In this document: positions 21,648 through 33,448 of the stretch, one piece after another
Layout: each line of letters starts with the position of its first letter
Numbering within the stretch: the first letter of the stretch is position 1
Assembly: GCA_037157565.1 (NCBI GenBank)
Contig: JAZHRO010000063.1
Span: 9,282,001 to 9,346,000, forward strand
DNA from: Thalassia testudinum
Taxonomy: Eukaryota; Streptophyta; Magnoliopsida; Alismatales; Hydrocharitaceae
Reading direction: 5' to 3'
DNA: 64,000 nt
Notes under the pieces: generated by a model
What the model saw: only the letters and a program-made list of their open reading frames with translations
Told to the model about the DNA's origin: nothing
Databases searched by the model: none
Program-made: the position numbers and the translations under genes

Positions 21648-23494
21648 TGATGGAAACACTATCATGAGCCATAACTAACTCAATTTGATCTGATTAAGTC
21701 ATTAAATGCTCCTACATAACCATCAGAAGGCCATAATTCATTGCAAATCCTTTCAAAGAGAAATATAAGAAACCAGGATTAAAACTATAATTTTACCATC
21801 ATATATTGATTGCAAAACAATCATGGGTTTTCTCAAAGGTTAATTAAGGGTCAAATGATCTTAAGATTCCAATAAGTGGGTTAGTATAGACAAAAAAAGG
21901 GTTTTCACGTGTTTTGAGAATTAAATGACTTCGAAACCCTAAAAATAAGCCCACTCAATTAACTGAGGTTCTAGTCAGCATGAAATTCACCTAAACCCTC
22001 TAACATTCATAGAAAAATATTCTCTACGGTTTGGTACATTAAATTTGACCATCATAACCCATCTTGATCCAAAACAGAGTCTCAGATAGACATTTGCCCT
22101 AATTTAGGTAATTGTGCAAATTACTGAGTCAAACTAGTTTAAAACTAAAATCCAACTTCACCATTGAATTCCTTAGGTCCAAATTAGGTTTTTACCAAAA
22201 TTTGGGCCTAATATGAGATCATCTTAACCTAGTTTGCAATTTGGTCCTATCTGACTCTTTTATCTCGCATACATGCCCTAACTTTTGAATCCTTTACAAA
22301 CAGGTCCCCAACTTTATTGTCTCCTTCTTCAAATAGGTCTCTACCACCATGAAATCCTAATCCTAAAGCTCTAATGACCTTAAGTTGGCAAGATCTCCAT
22401 GATTTCTTGATGAATCTCTCTAAAAATTGAAAGGGAAACTCGTCAAGTAATTGCCTTCCAAATGAGCCCATCAGGGATCTTAAATATCTTTAGAATCCTC
22501 CTGTGAATGATTTGATTGAATGGGTATCCTACGTCGGTGAGGAGCTCAGAGTTTCTAAGCTTGTTTCCAAGCTTAGAACTCCATCTAGAGCCCTATAAAA
22601 GGACCTCTGTGGCCTTACGCATCTTCTCAGCAAGTCTTGGAGAGTCAAAAGCCCCCTATTCCCCTTCCTCCGACCCTCAAGACCGCTGGTCCGGCAACCT
22701 TCTTCGAACCTCCTCCTCCGACCGTCCAACGACCAAATTGGTCGGCTCTCTCAACTTCCCTCTTCGTCTCGACCCTTCCCGGCCACAGGGAGGGTGTACC
22801 TCTACCTACTTCATCGTCGTCGTCTCGCCATCTTCTCCTCCTTCCCCGGTGTTGGTCTACCACAACCGGCTGCCTTCGCCTCTCTACCTCGTCGCTAAGT
22901 ATCTCTATCCCTTTCTCTCTCCCTCTACTACTTTTTCTCGCACTCACAACACATGCACGACCGCCAACCATTCCTCTCCCCCTCCATCTTCTACGCCTCC
23001 GGCAAGGGCTCCGGTGAGCCTGTGCCACCGCCATAGTCCACCGAACAACCCCACGCCACCTACATAAGTTCTGTATCATCACCCTCTACAAAAGCCCTCA
23101 ACCTATTTCATGATTTACCCACTAGGACACCTCCCCGAACTCAAGCACTTCCGCTTCACCTTTTCGAGGTCGCCAGGCTTCCACCATCACTCGCACCACA
23201 CGCTGCACCCACCCCGACGGTCGTCGTGCCCTAGCGGTTCCTTTGGACTATTTTGACATGGTTGAAAGGCCTTATCTTCTATTTCAAGTTCCAGGTTAGA
23301 GCTCCGTTGCCACGTCATCTTCTCTGACCTCGACTGTAGCAACCAGGCTGTGTTCTTCGGCGTTTTCTTCCCCAGGCATTGCGAACACCTTCCAGGAACA
23401 TCCCCAGCTCCTCAATTGTAGTTGCCCAAGTCACTTGCACCATCAATTCAAATGCCCTTCAGTTGTAGCTATTGCAGAATTTCACAAAGGATAG
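21648..23494 (+). repeat. D 3' LTR, left part
   Basis: Starts TGATGGAAACACTATCATG and continues after E at 35110. It has a TATA box at 22594. The long open frame 22516-23067 overlaps the TATA box and lies in pyrimidine-rich CpG-containing sequence; I regard it as non-coding. It ends with GATAG, E's target site. Confidence 0.88.
22594..22602 (+). promoter_or_regulatory. TATA box of the C/D LTR family
   Basis: TATAAAAGG in the D 3' LTR, about 945 bp after the LTR start. The solo LTR has TATTTAAAAG at the matching place (51757). Confidence 0.5.
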
Positions 23495-24136
23495 TGTTGA
23501 ATGCATGGGTTGCTTCGCTAATGTGTTTGTTTTGAAAAAAACTGTCGTCGTAGTATGAAAGCGAAGAACTCGTGTTCAACAAATAAAATTTATACCGGAA
23601 TGAAAATCCTGGGTCAAACTCAGGGAGGCTACGTCGATCTATATTCGCAATTATATTTTTTTTAGAATTTTTCTTGAAAAGTGAGGCGAAGTAATTACAA
23701 TCAGACTAAACGAAAGGGAGAGAGAGAGAGAGGAAACATGCATTCAATAATTCAAAATGTTTATACAATAAAACCAAAGAAGAATTACACTAGAAAGCTG
23801 GAAATCAACTACACTAGAAAGCAGGAAAATTCTATACTAGAAAGCTATAAAGAAGAATGGGAGAGAGAAGTTATCCTCCTCGACGATTGCTTGGAGGACG
23901 AGCTAGACGAGACATCACTTAGACGAAGGAGGATGGAGTGGGAAGAAGGAGATCAGGGTAGGAGGAAGGAGAATGGAGCAGCACGTCGTCGTCATCGCGG
24001 GATCCGCTTCAGAAATGAGAGCGAAATTTTGACTTTATTTCGCAAGGAGCATCCCGGGTGTGGGACAAGCTTCTCTTGAGCTTTGGAGAGGTAGAGAAGA
24101 GAAGGAAGGGATGAGAATTTTGTGTGGACGGGGTCT

Positions 24137-24145
24137 CCTTTTATA
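24137..24145 (-). promoter_or_regulatory. TATA box of the E 3' LTR
   Basis: TATAAAAGG on the minus strand, conserved at 34088-34096 and 54855-54863. Confidence 0.6.
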
Positions 24146-24203
24146 GTTGCAAGGAGTGGGGGCAATTTAGTCATTACAACTCTAAAAACATTAAATCTGG
24201 GGT

Positions 24204-24233
24204 CTTTAGTGACGGCTAAAACCGTCACTAAAG
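24204..24233 (-). other. Perfect hairpin in the E 3' LTR
   Basis: Arms CTTTAGTGACGG and CCGTCACTAAAG are separated by six bases. It is conserved at 34154-34183 and, with one change, at 54921-54950. It lies about 60 bp from the TATA box on its upstream side. The arms resemble subterminal sequences known from plant DNA transposons, so capture of such a piece is possible. Confidence 0.7.
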
Positions 24234-24490
24234 CCCCATTGTGGGCGTAGTGGGGGTGCACGCGTAGTCGCTCACCTCCTCGCGTGTAATGCGCACTCCA
24301 CGTCTAGCTAATCTCACGATCAAACTGCTTAAGTTGCGCTTCCGTTCGCTCCTTAGCACGCCTGCCCGTGTGCGATCCCGTGTGAGGCGTAGTGTGCAAT
24401 AGCGCATGGGCGCTATCGAGCGCCCACAGCCGCTTGATTGCGATCAAGTGGTCGCGATGCCCGCTCACCCGCGCCCTTTCACCTGCGCAT

Positions 24491-24546
24491 GTAGATTCGA
24501 ACCCGCGCCAGCGCCTCGCGTTAAGGCATTCACCTGTTGCGCTACG
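24491..24546 (-). other. tRNA-like sequence inside the E 3' LTR
   Basis: On the minus strand, TAGCGCAACAGG (A-box-like) is followed about 40 bases later by GGTTCGAATCT (B-box-like). Between them GCCT and AGGC arms enclose a 7-base loop, like an anticodon arm. It is kept at 34445-34496 and 55227-55278. It is not a complete tRNA gene. Confidence 0.5.
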
Positions 24547-25157
24547 GAGGAGAGATGGTCGCACGGATGTTTTGAGTGGCGTGTGCTCATGGCCATTGGA
24601 TCAAGATACAATGGCCTAGATCGCACATTGTATATTCTTTGGAGAGGCAACGGCGGTCATGAGGGCCAGTTGGATGGCTGAGATGGCACCACATGGTGCC
24701 ATCTTGGCTGTCCATCTTCTGGATGATGTAGATGGTGCCACGAGTGTCGGATTAAGTCAATTTTCATGCCGTTAGGCTGCGATCATCGATCCAAATCCAT
24801 CCATGTAGTCGGATTTGTCGTTTGAAGTGCAGATTCACACCATCTTGGCCCTTGATCTTCTAGGGTTCCCTGGTCTCTATCTAATGATACAGATGCCTGA
24901 TTAGGGTGTTCTTGGAGTCATTGAACTCCAATCGTCACCCTGATCACATCTGTATGATTGGATCTTCGATCCGAGGCCCCGATAAAAAGTTTGCTCTCTC
25001 CATGAACATAAAAGGAGACAATTAACCTCCATTTTATTCAAACTAATCTAAATGGAAGATGATGCATGTTATGCAATATTTATAGTATGCAATGCAATCC
25101 GATGCTTAAGAACATGCATAAATAGACATCTTAAGTAGTGTAAACATGTTTACATCA

Positions 25158-25174
25158 TACCCCCATGCCTATCT
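25158..25174 (-). other. Polypurine tract of E
   Basis: The minus strand reads GATAGGCATGGGGGTA immediately before the LTR start TGATGTAAAC, the same as in B. Confidence 0.85.
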
Positions 25175-26325
25175 TTTGCGAGTCTCTAGCAAAAACTATA
25201 TGCTATTTATAAAAGAATTAGGTTGGATTATTTAGGCTTTATTTATTTTCAATCATTAAGAAAATGTTTACTTAGGATCTGAACTTTCAAAGACACAACA
25301 GTGCCCAAGTATCTGCCAAAATGTAGACCGCCTCAAGCCCTTGCCTTATTCAAAGAAAAATTTATTTTTCTCTTTTTCCTCTTTTCTAATTTTTTTTGGA
25401 TTTTCAAGTTTTAGGGTTTAAGAGTGGCTTTCTACGGCCACTCAACTCACCCAAGATTTGATGAGAATCCTAAGTTCTAAGCATCTTATTGTGAATGTGA
25501 TAGACTCGTTGATCAGCGGTTAAAGCGGACTTTGGATTTCTACGCCTCTAGGTGTCCTAAAAAAAAAAAGAATTCTGCCTAAAGGTGTATCTTTACAACC
25601 GGTAGCTTTCTCCCTACTTTTATTTTTTACAGGGTCAACACAAGGGTGAATCCAATGTATATCTCCTCGATTTATTCTACTTCTCCGCTTCTTCCTAACT
25701 GTTTTGGGAATTTTCAGTGCATTTATTGAGCTGGGTTCTTGAAAATCGATCGATGAGCTGTTACCACCGATAACTTGCCAGCCATACTCGTGCGGCGAAG
25801 TGTGGCTTATTTCTTTTTTCTTTTCTCCTTTTCTCTCTATTTTTTTTTTAAGTAGGTGGCTTCTCTGATCTAAGATTTACCTAAAGGCAGCAAAAAGAGA
25901 ATGGTCCAGTGACTGGGCTCTGGACAACCTACCTATGGGCTATTACCCACGATAACTTGCCAGCCATATCACCCTAGAAGGTTCATTAGCTACCCAATTT
26001 TCGTTAAAATCGTCGAACAACGAGTCAGTGCAAAGAAAGTGTGTAGATGCTTAAAGCTCAAAGCTCCCCCAAATCAAAGGGCGGGTTGATAAGTCGTGTA
26101 CTTATCACCCAAACTTATTTATTCAAATTACAATAGAATTAAGGTTGGCGAGGACTCGAAAAATAAATCCACATTTTAGTGGATACACAGGCCGATTAAG
26201 TCCAAAGACCTGAAGGGTCTTTGTGTTCATATCCTAATGTAAAATTTCCTAAGATTGAAAAGTCCTAATGTCCAAGTATTCCTTCCTAATTCTTTTTTTT
26301 TTTGTATAAATAAGAGAAAAAAAAT
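25175..26325 (-). other. E 3' untranslated region
   Basis: Between the PPT and the end of pol. It holds two copies of the module shared with B (about 25730-25790 and 25913-25968) and T-rich (minus strand A-rich) runs. No gene is seen. Confidence 0.65.
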
Positions 26326-26370
26326 TTACTTGAATTTCACAAAGCTGACCAAATGATTCAAAAATGAATC

Positions 26371-26508
26371 CACCCCCCCATGCCTAGCTGATGCAATGTC
26401 CACATTAAAAAAGAGGCATGAAAGAAAGGGTAGAGTATGAAAGATGTCACCTGAATATGAAGCTCGTATCAGCTTTGTGTCATATGTACAACTATTGAGT
26501 TTAATGCC
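26371..26508 (-). other. E internal PPT-like block and end-of-pol block
   Basis: On the minus strand GGCATTAAACTCAA (26508-26495) lies about 30 bp after the integrase stop. About 90 bp further, GTGGACATTGCAT...TAGGCATGGGGGGGTGG forms an internal PPT-like block. The same two blocks occur in A, B, C and D. Confidence 0.65.
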
Positions 26509-26537
26509 GTCAGCTAGGTGAAGTCCAGCCAAAGAAG

Positions 26538-27700
26538 TCACAGAATGGCTAGAGCAACCGTGTCTGAGACAGGTTTTGGAAGAATACGGTCAATAACAAG
26601 CTTTAGACGTTGACCGTTGACTTTAAATGTGTTACCCGTCTTTGGGTCAGAAATTTGAACGGCTCCATTTGGAAAAATCTGGTCAATTATGAATGGGCCA
26701 TTCCATTTAGATCTAAGTTTGCTAGGAAAGAGCTTAAGTTTAGAATCGAATAACCAGACCTTCTCGTTCGGCTCAAAGCTCTTATAGGAAATTAGTTGAT
26801 CACGTAGAGCTTTGGTCTGAGCCTTGTAGATCTTGGCATTCTCATATGCATCATTTCTAAGCTCCTTCAACTCAGATAGTTGGAGTTTCTTGGTCTTCGC
26901 AGCTAAATTCAGATCTAAATTGCATTGTTTGATCGCCCAGAATGGCCTATGTTCAATCTCTACGAGTAAATGGCATGCCTTTCCATACACCAAATGGAAT
27001 GGAGACATGCCGATGGGCATTTTATACGCCATACGGTAGGCCCAAAGAGCATCCTCAAGCTTCTGAGTCCAGTCCTTGCGATTAGGCCTAACCATTTTTT
27101 GCAGAACGTTCTTAAACTCCTGATTAGAGATCTCGGCTTGTCCATTCGTCTGGGGATGGTAAGGTGTGGAAATTCGGTGATTAACCCCGTATTTGGCCAA
27201 CAAATTTTGGAATTGGGCATTAGTAAAATGAGTGCCACCATCACTGATGATGGCCCTCGGAATCCCGAACCTACTGAAGATATTTTTCTTAACAAAATCG
27301 ATAACCACCTTATGGTCATTGGTTCGGGTGGGAATCGCCTCAATCCATTTGGACACATAATCAACAGCAACAAGGATGTACTGATGTCCAAATGAAGGGA
27401 AAAAGGGTCCTATGAAATCAATGCCCCAAACATCGAAAATTTCGACACGAAGAATTGGGTTTAGAGGAATCATATCTCTCTTAGTTATGCTCCCGAGTGC
27501 CTGACATCGAGAACATGACCTAGGCATCCTTAAATAAAGACGGCCAATAGAAGCCAGATTGCAAGATTTTTGTAGCCGTCTTTTCCCGGAGAAATGTCCA
27601 CCACACCCAGATGCATGGCAGAACTCGAGTATACTGTTAAATTCATTCTCCGGTATACATCGGTGAATAATCTGACCAGAGCCGATGTGGTACAGCTCAT
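26538..27700 (-). pseudogene. pol: E integrase
   Basis: The open part is 27527-26538 (329 aa). It shows the DDE core of a Ty3/gypsy integrase: WGIDFIGPF (first Asp), ISDGGTHFTN (second Asp) and HPQTNGQAEISNQ (Glu), all three residues kept. It would insert the cDNA into the host genome. The N-terminal HHCC zinc-binding part lies upstream of 27527 in the same frame, with stops and a changed motif (CHASGCGGHFSG; MPRSCSRCQ instead of a normal CxxC). It ends VALAIL and a TGA at 26538, followed by the end-of-pol block. Confidence 0.9.
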
Positions 27701-27707
27701 GGTCCTC

Positions 27708-29594
27708 TCAGAAGTAGTATTTGGCCTCATATTTGAGTCTATCCCATTGTTGCTTGGTCCAATCCTGGGGGATTTGACCAACGACCAAATAGTTAACAAT
27801 GTCAGCAAACCATGGGGTGTGGACACCTAAAACTGTAAGAATAGTTTCGTTCGGAAAAGTGTCAGCAATCGAAATGTCTGGACAAGAGGAATCACCTAGG
27901 AGTCTCGACAAATGATCCGCTACCACATTTTGTACCCCGATTTTATCCTTGATTTCAAGATCAAATTCTTGAAGCAAAAGAATCCAACGAATAAGTCGGG
28001 GTTTAGCATCCTTTTTCGACAAGAGACGTCTCAAGGCCGAGTGGTCGGTATAGATGATAACATGAGGCCCTAAGAGATAAGTCCTGAATTTTTCCAAAGT
28101 GAACACTACAGCTAATAATTCCTTTTCAGTAACAGTGTAATACCTCTGGTCTTCATCCAGAGTTTTACTAGCATAGTAGATGACAGAGGGCTTTCTATCA
28201 ATTTTCTGACCCAAGACAGCCTCGACCGCGTAATCAGAAGCATTGGTCATGATCTCAAAAGGAGCTGTCCAAATTGGTGGTTGCAAAACTAGAGCACAGG
28301 TGACTACCGTTTTCAGGAAATCAAATGCCTTTCGACATGATTCATCAAAAACAAATGGCATTTCTTTGGCAAGAAGATTGCTCAGGGGATGAGCAACCTT
28401 CGAGAAATCCTTGATGAATCTTCGATAGAATCCCACATGGCCAAGAAATGATCGGATTTGTTTAACAGATGTGGGAGGAGGAAGTTTAACGATAGCATCA
28501 ACCTTAGCTTTATCCACTTCAATTCCCCGTTTAGAGATTACATGGCCTAAAACGATGCCTTCTTGGGTCATGAAATGACCCTTTTCCCAGCTAAGGACCA
28601 ATCGTGTTTTGATACATCGCTTAAGAATCATTTCCAGATTAGCCAAACAAGAGTCAAATGATTCTCCGAAAATAGAGAAATCATCCTTAAAGACTTCCAT
28701 AGACTCTCCCACCATGTCAGAAAATATGGCTAGCATACACCTTTGAAAAGTGGCAGGTGTAGTGCATAACTCGAAAGGCATCCAACAGAAAGCAAAGGTT
28801 TCGTAGGGACAGGTGAAAGTAGTTTTTTCCTAATCCTTGGGATGGATAGGAACTTGGTTGTATCTCAAGTAGCCATTAAGACAACAGAAGTACCTCTGCC
28901 CGGATAATCTTTCCAAGATTTGATCGATGAAGGGCAGGGGAAAATGATCATTTTTAGTGGCTGTGTTCAGCTTCCTATAATCAATACAAACCCTCCAAGA
29001 GGAAGCTAAACGAGTTGTGACAGATTCTCCTCGCTCGTTAGTCACAATGGTAATCCCGACTTTCTTTGGAACAATCAGCACGGGACTTACCCAGGGACTA
29101 TCAGAGATTGGATAAATAATTCCTACATCGAGACACTTGATGATTTCCTTTTTGACCACTTCTCGCATATTTGGATTTAATCTCCTCTGCATCTGGCAAG
29201 AAGGGCAGGATCCATCTTCTAAGAATATTCTATGATTGCAGTAAGATGGCTCGATCCCCTGGAGGTCATGAATGGTCCAACCAATGGCCTCCTTATGTTC
29301 CTTCAGGACCTTGATCAATTTAATCTCTTGCTCCTTTGTCAATTTAGCACTAATAATCACAGGGAGCGTCTTCTGAGGTCCTAAAAATTGATATTTCAAA
29401 TTCTCAGGCAATGGTTTCAGTTCAAGCTGGGGTGGGTTGATGATTGATGGTGAGGTAAATGCTGAAGACTCAACAAGAGGAAGAGGTTGTGAGTGAACAA
29501 AATCAATAACCTCTTCAGAAGATGGCAGGTCAGCCATAGAGGGTTGTGGGTCGAATTCGTCATCAAAGGAGGAACTTTCGATTGAAGAAACCAT
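27708..29594 (-). pseudogene. pol: E reverse transcriptase and RNase H
   Basis: Two open parts in the same frame (29594-28830 and 28781-27708) separated by a stop at 28827. RT motifs: SPWVSPVLIVPKK, WRVCIDYRKLN, HFPLPFIDQIL, the first catalytic region as CCLNGYLRYNQ (Asp replaced by Asn), [12 protein letters not shown] and KDDFSIFG near 28690 with both Asp kept. RNase H follows: [14 protein letters not shown] near 28240 has Asn where the first catalytic Asp is normal. Later [20 protein letters not shown] and DHLSRL are typical. RT copies the RNA into DNA; RNase H removes the RNA strand. The catalytic changes show that this copy is inactive. Confidence 0.92.
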
Positions 29595-29624
29595 TAAACA
29601 AGTTTCAATGTTTCCATTATCCTC

Positions 29625-30455
29625 CTAAAGTTCCTCAATAAATCCACAATCCTCAAATTTATTGATCGCCTTAAAAATATCCAATTTCATTCGTTGATCC
29701 CCAAAGGCGATTTCCATGCTATCGCTTTCACAATTAATGTTGGCCTTAGCGGTAGCCAGGAACGGACGCCCCAGAATGATGGGCGTGTTCCTCAGATTAT
29801 CAGGTACATCCATGTCAATGACAAGGAAATCTATAGGAAAGTAGAAATCCTTGACCTTAACTATAACATCTTCAATAACGCCTCATGGATTTGTGACCGA
29901 GCGGTCCGCTAACTGTAGCATTACTGAAGTTGGCCGAAGTTCACCTAATCCAAACTTCTCGTAAAGAGAAGTCGGAATTAGGTTGATGGATGCACCCAGA
30001 TCCAAAAGTGTTCTATCAAATGTGTAATCTCCGATGATGCAAGAAATCAATGGAGCACCTGGATCTCTCTTTTTCTGAAGGAGGTGGTGCGGGATAATAG
30101 AACTAGCCTGCTCGGAGAGTACCATCTTCCTCAGAACAGATTCTCTCGACTTACACTTTTGTGTACATAAATCCTTTAAAAATCTTGCGTAAGTCGATAT
30201 ATGCTTGATAGCATCAAGGAGCGAGATATTGATCTCAACATTCTTAAATAGATTCAGAAGCTCTTCATTGCTATCAATAGAATTCTTTGATTTGATCAAG
30301 GCTTCAGGAAAAGGAACATGAGTCAGATCTTTGGAATCAGGTTCCTGAGCCTTGATTTCTCCTCCAGAATTCTCCTCTCCCTCCTTAGGTTCTTTAGGAT
30401 TCAAAAGATCAGAATAGTGTGGTTGTGGATCCTGAGTCTGCTTACCACTCCTCAA
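29625..30455 (-). pseudogene. pol: E gag tail and aspartic protease
   Basis: Open parts 30455-29883 and 29813-29625 are in one frame with a stop near 29881. The first part has the Athila spacer (LRSGKQTQDPQ; NVEINISLLDAIKHISTYAR; KRDPGAPLISCIIG). The protease core follows: LLDLGASINLIPTSLYEKFG with the catalytic Asp in DLGA, LQLADRSVTNP and PIILGRPFLATA. The enzyme would cut the Gag-Pol precursor. A stop near 29622 leads into the RT region in the same frame. Confidence 0.9.
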
Positions 30456-30575
30456 GGTGACATAATTTACAGATGCATAAGAATTTGGGTCTTGGGGAGG
30501 GTTAGGAAAGATTGGAGGAGCTTGATTAGCCAGGAATTGTCAATTTGCAGAAGAAGAAGAAGGGGAGGAGGAACC

Positions 30576-31262
30576 CTACTCAACCACCTGAGCATGTGCG
30601 TGTGGGTCCCTCTGATTTCTGTACCCATGGGCCTGGCTATCCGAATTCATAATATTTCCTGGGTTGGGTACGGGTTGGGATGGTAGAGATCCGAGTTGAC
30701 GAGAGTTAGCAATGAGCCCAGACTGCAAGTTGTCCAGCGAGGTTTTCATTTGCTTCATGAGCTGGAGCATGGATCCTTGCATCTCTACCATTTGTCAATT
30801 CAAATCAGCCTACCCTGCGGGTTGACGGGCATTCCAAGCTGGCAGATTGACCTAATTTGGAGGCAACTGAGTATATACATGACCCTGACCCATTGGTCGC
30901 TGTGGAGAATAGTTGTTGGGTCAAAATTGGGTCTGTTGCCCTGGGTTTTTCCAAGAGAAGTTAGGGTGGTTTCTCCAACCCAGATTATAGGCATTAGAGT
31001 AGGGGTTGGATCTAACATTCTCTTGTACAGCACAGACATCCTCATAGGGTGAGGATGGAGAGAAAGAAAGGGAAGGATAAGGAAAACTGGGATCAAAGGC
31101 CCCAGTTTGGAACCCATGGGGTTCCGAAAAATGCTGACTCATAGGTTGAGCCGCATCGAGTTGATTCACGAACTCCCGTCCAGAAGGAGCTCGTGAAGAA
31201 TGGAATCCCAAATTTGGGATTGAGTGGATGAAGAGTTGTTCATAGAATTTCCAGCCATCCAC
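30576..31262 (-). pseudogene. gag: E gag, C-terminal part
   Basis: Frame of 31262 down to 30576, with stops near 30919 and in the 30800s. It carries the segment SNAYNLGWRNHPNFSW, which also occurs as SNTYNPRWRNHPNFEW in C and is a recognisable mark of this Gag type, and a Gln/Pro/Asn-rich tail (LGSLPSQPVPNPGN). No CCHC knuckle is seen. It lies in a different frame from 32203-31166; a frameshift sits near 31200. Confidence 0.8.
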
Positions 31263-32203
31263 TCTTCCATTCTCTTAGCAATCAAGTCCACCTTATCAAG
31301 TTTGTTACAAATCAATTCCATATCAAATGAATGAGAGTCATAGACTTCATTGATATTTGATCTGGGCTGCTGAGACCGTTTAAATGTATCCATGGAGGCA
31401 TGATTGATTGAATTCTCACTCATTTCCTTAAATAAATCATGTGCACTATCTGCATCTTTATTGAGGAAATTGCCTCCGCAAGAAGCATCCACATGATTTC
31501 TAAGTTGCTCAATCAACCCATGATAGAAGATCTGCATGAGTTGCCATTTCTGCACCTCGTGGTGTGGACACCTCCGCAATAGGTCCTGGAATCGCTCCCA
31601 GGCCACATGAAACTACTCTCCCAGCCGCTGGGTAAAGGTAGTGATTGCCCGTCTCAAAGCATTGGTACGTTCGAATGGGAAGAATTTCTTCAAAAAGGCC
31701 GATTTCAACTCATTCCAAGTTGCAATTGGTCTTCCTATTGTCCTATGCCAATGTGCGGCCTTATCCCTAAGATAGTGGGGGAAGAGCCTCATGATCATTT
31801 GCTCCTCGTTTACATTTTCTACCTTGGTGGTCTGGACAAAAGTGGTCAAGTCCTCCAAGTGCTGAAACGGATCTTTGGAGCCAAGCCCATGATAATGTTT
31901 GATTAGGCTTAACACCTGGGGCTTGATTTCTACGTCACTGGCTGGAATTTGGACGCCGGGACGTTCCCCGTAATTTGAAGGATCATAAAAATCCTTCAAG
32001 GGCAGAGCGCCCTGCATTCTCTGGAACCATTCCTGCATTCTCTGCATTTGTTCCAGTTGCCTTCGAAATTCTTCCTGTTGATTTCCAGGCAGAGGAGGCA
32101 GTTGGTCAGCCATGGGATCAATTTGACCAAAATCCAATTTGCGCCTCCTAGAATACTCTAATGGTCCTTCTAATCGGGGATTCAATGACCATCTTCCCAG
32201 CAT
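31166..32203 (-). pseudogene. gag: E gag, N-terminal and capsid-like part
   Basis: Open parts 32203-31613 and 31606-31166 are in one frame, split by a TAG at 31615-31613. After a Gln/Met-rich start (MADQLPPLPGNQQEEF) it has the retrotransposon Gag domain: HYHGLGSKDPFQHLEDL, MIMRLFPHYLRDKAAHWH, WNELKSAFLKKFFP, AWERFQDLLRRCPHH and YHGLIEQLRNHVDASCGG. Gag builds the particle that packages the RNA. The start at 32203 is the first ATG of the open frame; the internal MADQ could also be the real start. Confidence 0.9.
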
Positions 32204-33427
32204 AAACTAGGAGAAGGTTGGAAGGACTGGGGATAGGAACCCTGCAGCACAACAAAACAAGGCTGTCCTTAAGTGGGGTAGCCTAAGGATCTACTAACTC
32301 CCAAAACCTGCTTTAAGATTGTAAACGATTTACACTACTTGCAACTGGTCAATCCAACTAGTTAGAGGGAGGGACTAGGGAGAAGGTTATTCCTTCGGCT
32401 TTCGCCTCCAATTCCTAGTGTACCCCCCATCCGTGGTCATCTGATGCTACTCCCCTAGCTAGACATCAGATTAATCAGTACAAGTAGGTTAATCAAAGAC
32501 AATCTTAGACTAGGCCCTGAAGAGCGAATCAGACCTTAAGGCCAACGTCTACTCAATTTTATTAAGGCCTGAGATTGTGGTGCTTATGGAATGTGATGGG
32601 CCCTTAAAATGGGTTGTGCCCTTAATGATTGATTGAGATTTGTGTAAGTGTGTGCACAGCCAGGGTTTTCAAGCAAGATTATTTGTGATGCGTGGATTTA
32701 ATGTTCAAATCTTGCTTAAGTAGTTTTTAGGGTTTCAAATTAGGTGGATTGCAATCAAGTTTCTAGGCAAACCAAGTTGTCAAACACGGGTGAAGATTGT
32801 TTTCCTTTAAAACCAGAAAGAAAGTGGAGTGCCTAGAATAGACCTAGATTGAAAACCCTAAGGAGGAGCTACTTGATGTGTTGATTTTAAGTAGAGTGGT
32901 ACGACCCAAACAACTCAAACAACTGGCCACAAATGCACCACTAAGTTAAGCACACAAAGATGGTTAACCTAAAATGATTTCTACTCTTTTATGTGTTGCT
33001 TTGTGTGTACTAGTTCCACAGATCAGAACCCATTTGAGTAGAAATAAATCAATTAGGTTAAGTGCCTTGAATGTGGGTGTACGTTGTGTGTTTGTTGAAA
33101 ATTGCCCTACAAGATTATCTTTTTGTTGCTTTTCTTTTTATAAATGAGGGTGGAATGAATGTGAGTGAGAATCCAAACAACCAGACTATTCGTAGGATTT
33201 ATGCAAACACCTAGGTTAATTGGAATTTGGATTTAATGTGGCAAATGAAATCTATGGAGGGGGTAAGAATGGGAAGCACTTACAGTTGTCTTCAACTGCA
33301 CTTTACTCCGGTCTACCGCTTGATGATTCCCTGATGGAGGTCTCTGCAAAACAATAGACACAAGAGAAAGCAAGTTAGAAAACAATAAAGTGCGTAAAAT
33401 GTGAAAAGAAGATCGGAAATCGTTGCC
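32204..33427 (-). other. E untranslated leader
   Basis: Between PBS and gag on the minus strand. No supported gene. It resembles the B leader in layout (about 1.2 kb, with ACACAC stretches and an A/T-rich body). Confidence 0.6.
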
Positions 33428-33445
33428 TCCCCAGCAACGGCGCCA
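33428..33445 (-). other. Primer binding site of E
   Basis: The minus strand reads TGGCGCCGTTGCTGGGGA, three bases after the 5' LTR end. A clean tRNA-Asp-type PBS. Confidence 0.93.
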
Positions 33446-33448
33446 AAA

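Larger units (their letters stand above)
23495..25157 (-). repeat. E 3' LTR
   Basis: On the plus strand it starts TGTTGAATGCATGGG and ends GTTTACATCA. 1663 bp, matching 33449-35109. It contains a 12-bp-arm hairpin (24204-24233), a tRNA-like A-box/B-box pair (24493-24544) and TATA at 24145. Confidence 0.94.

Noticed and set aside
22516..23067. 183-aa plus-strand ORF, Ser/Pro/Thr-rich, with a 145-aa minus-strand counterpart
   Set aside because: It lies in the D LTR over the TATA box and leader. The matching place in the solo LTR (51883-52227) has an unrelated frame, so no protein is conserved.
23681..24079. 132-aa plus-strand ORF
   Set aside because: It lies antisense in the E 3' LTR. A related frame in the 5' LTR (33689-33877) is shorter; this is LTR similarity, not a gene.
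24491..24546. True tRNA gene in the E LTR
   Set aside because: Only A/B-box-like parts and one arm fit; acceptor and T stems do not pair well, so I list it as tRNA-like.
30318..31052. Plus-strand ORFs of 118-122 aa
   Set aside because: They are shadows of the E gag tail on the minus strand.
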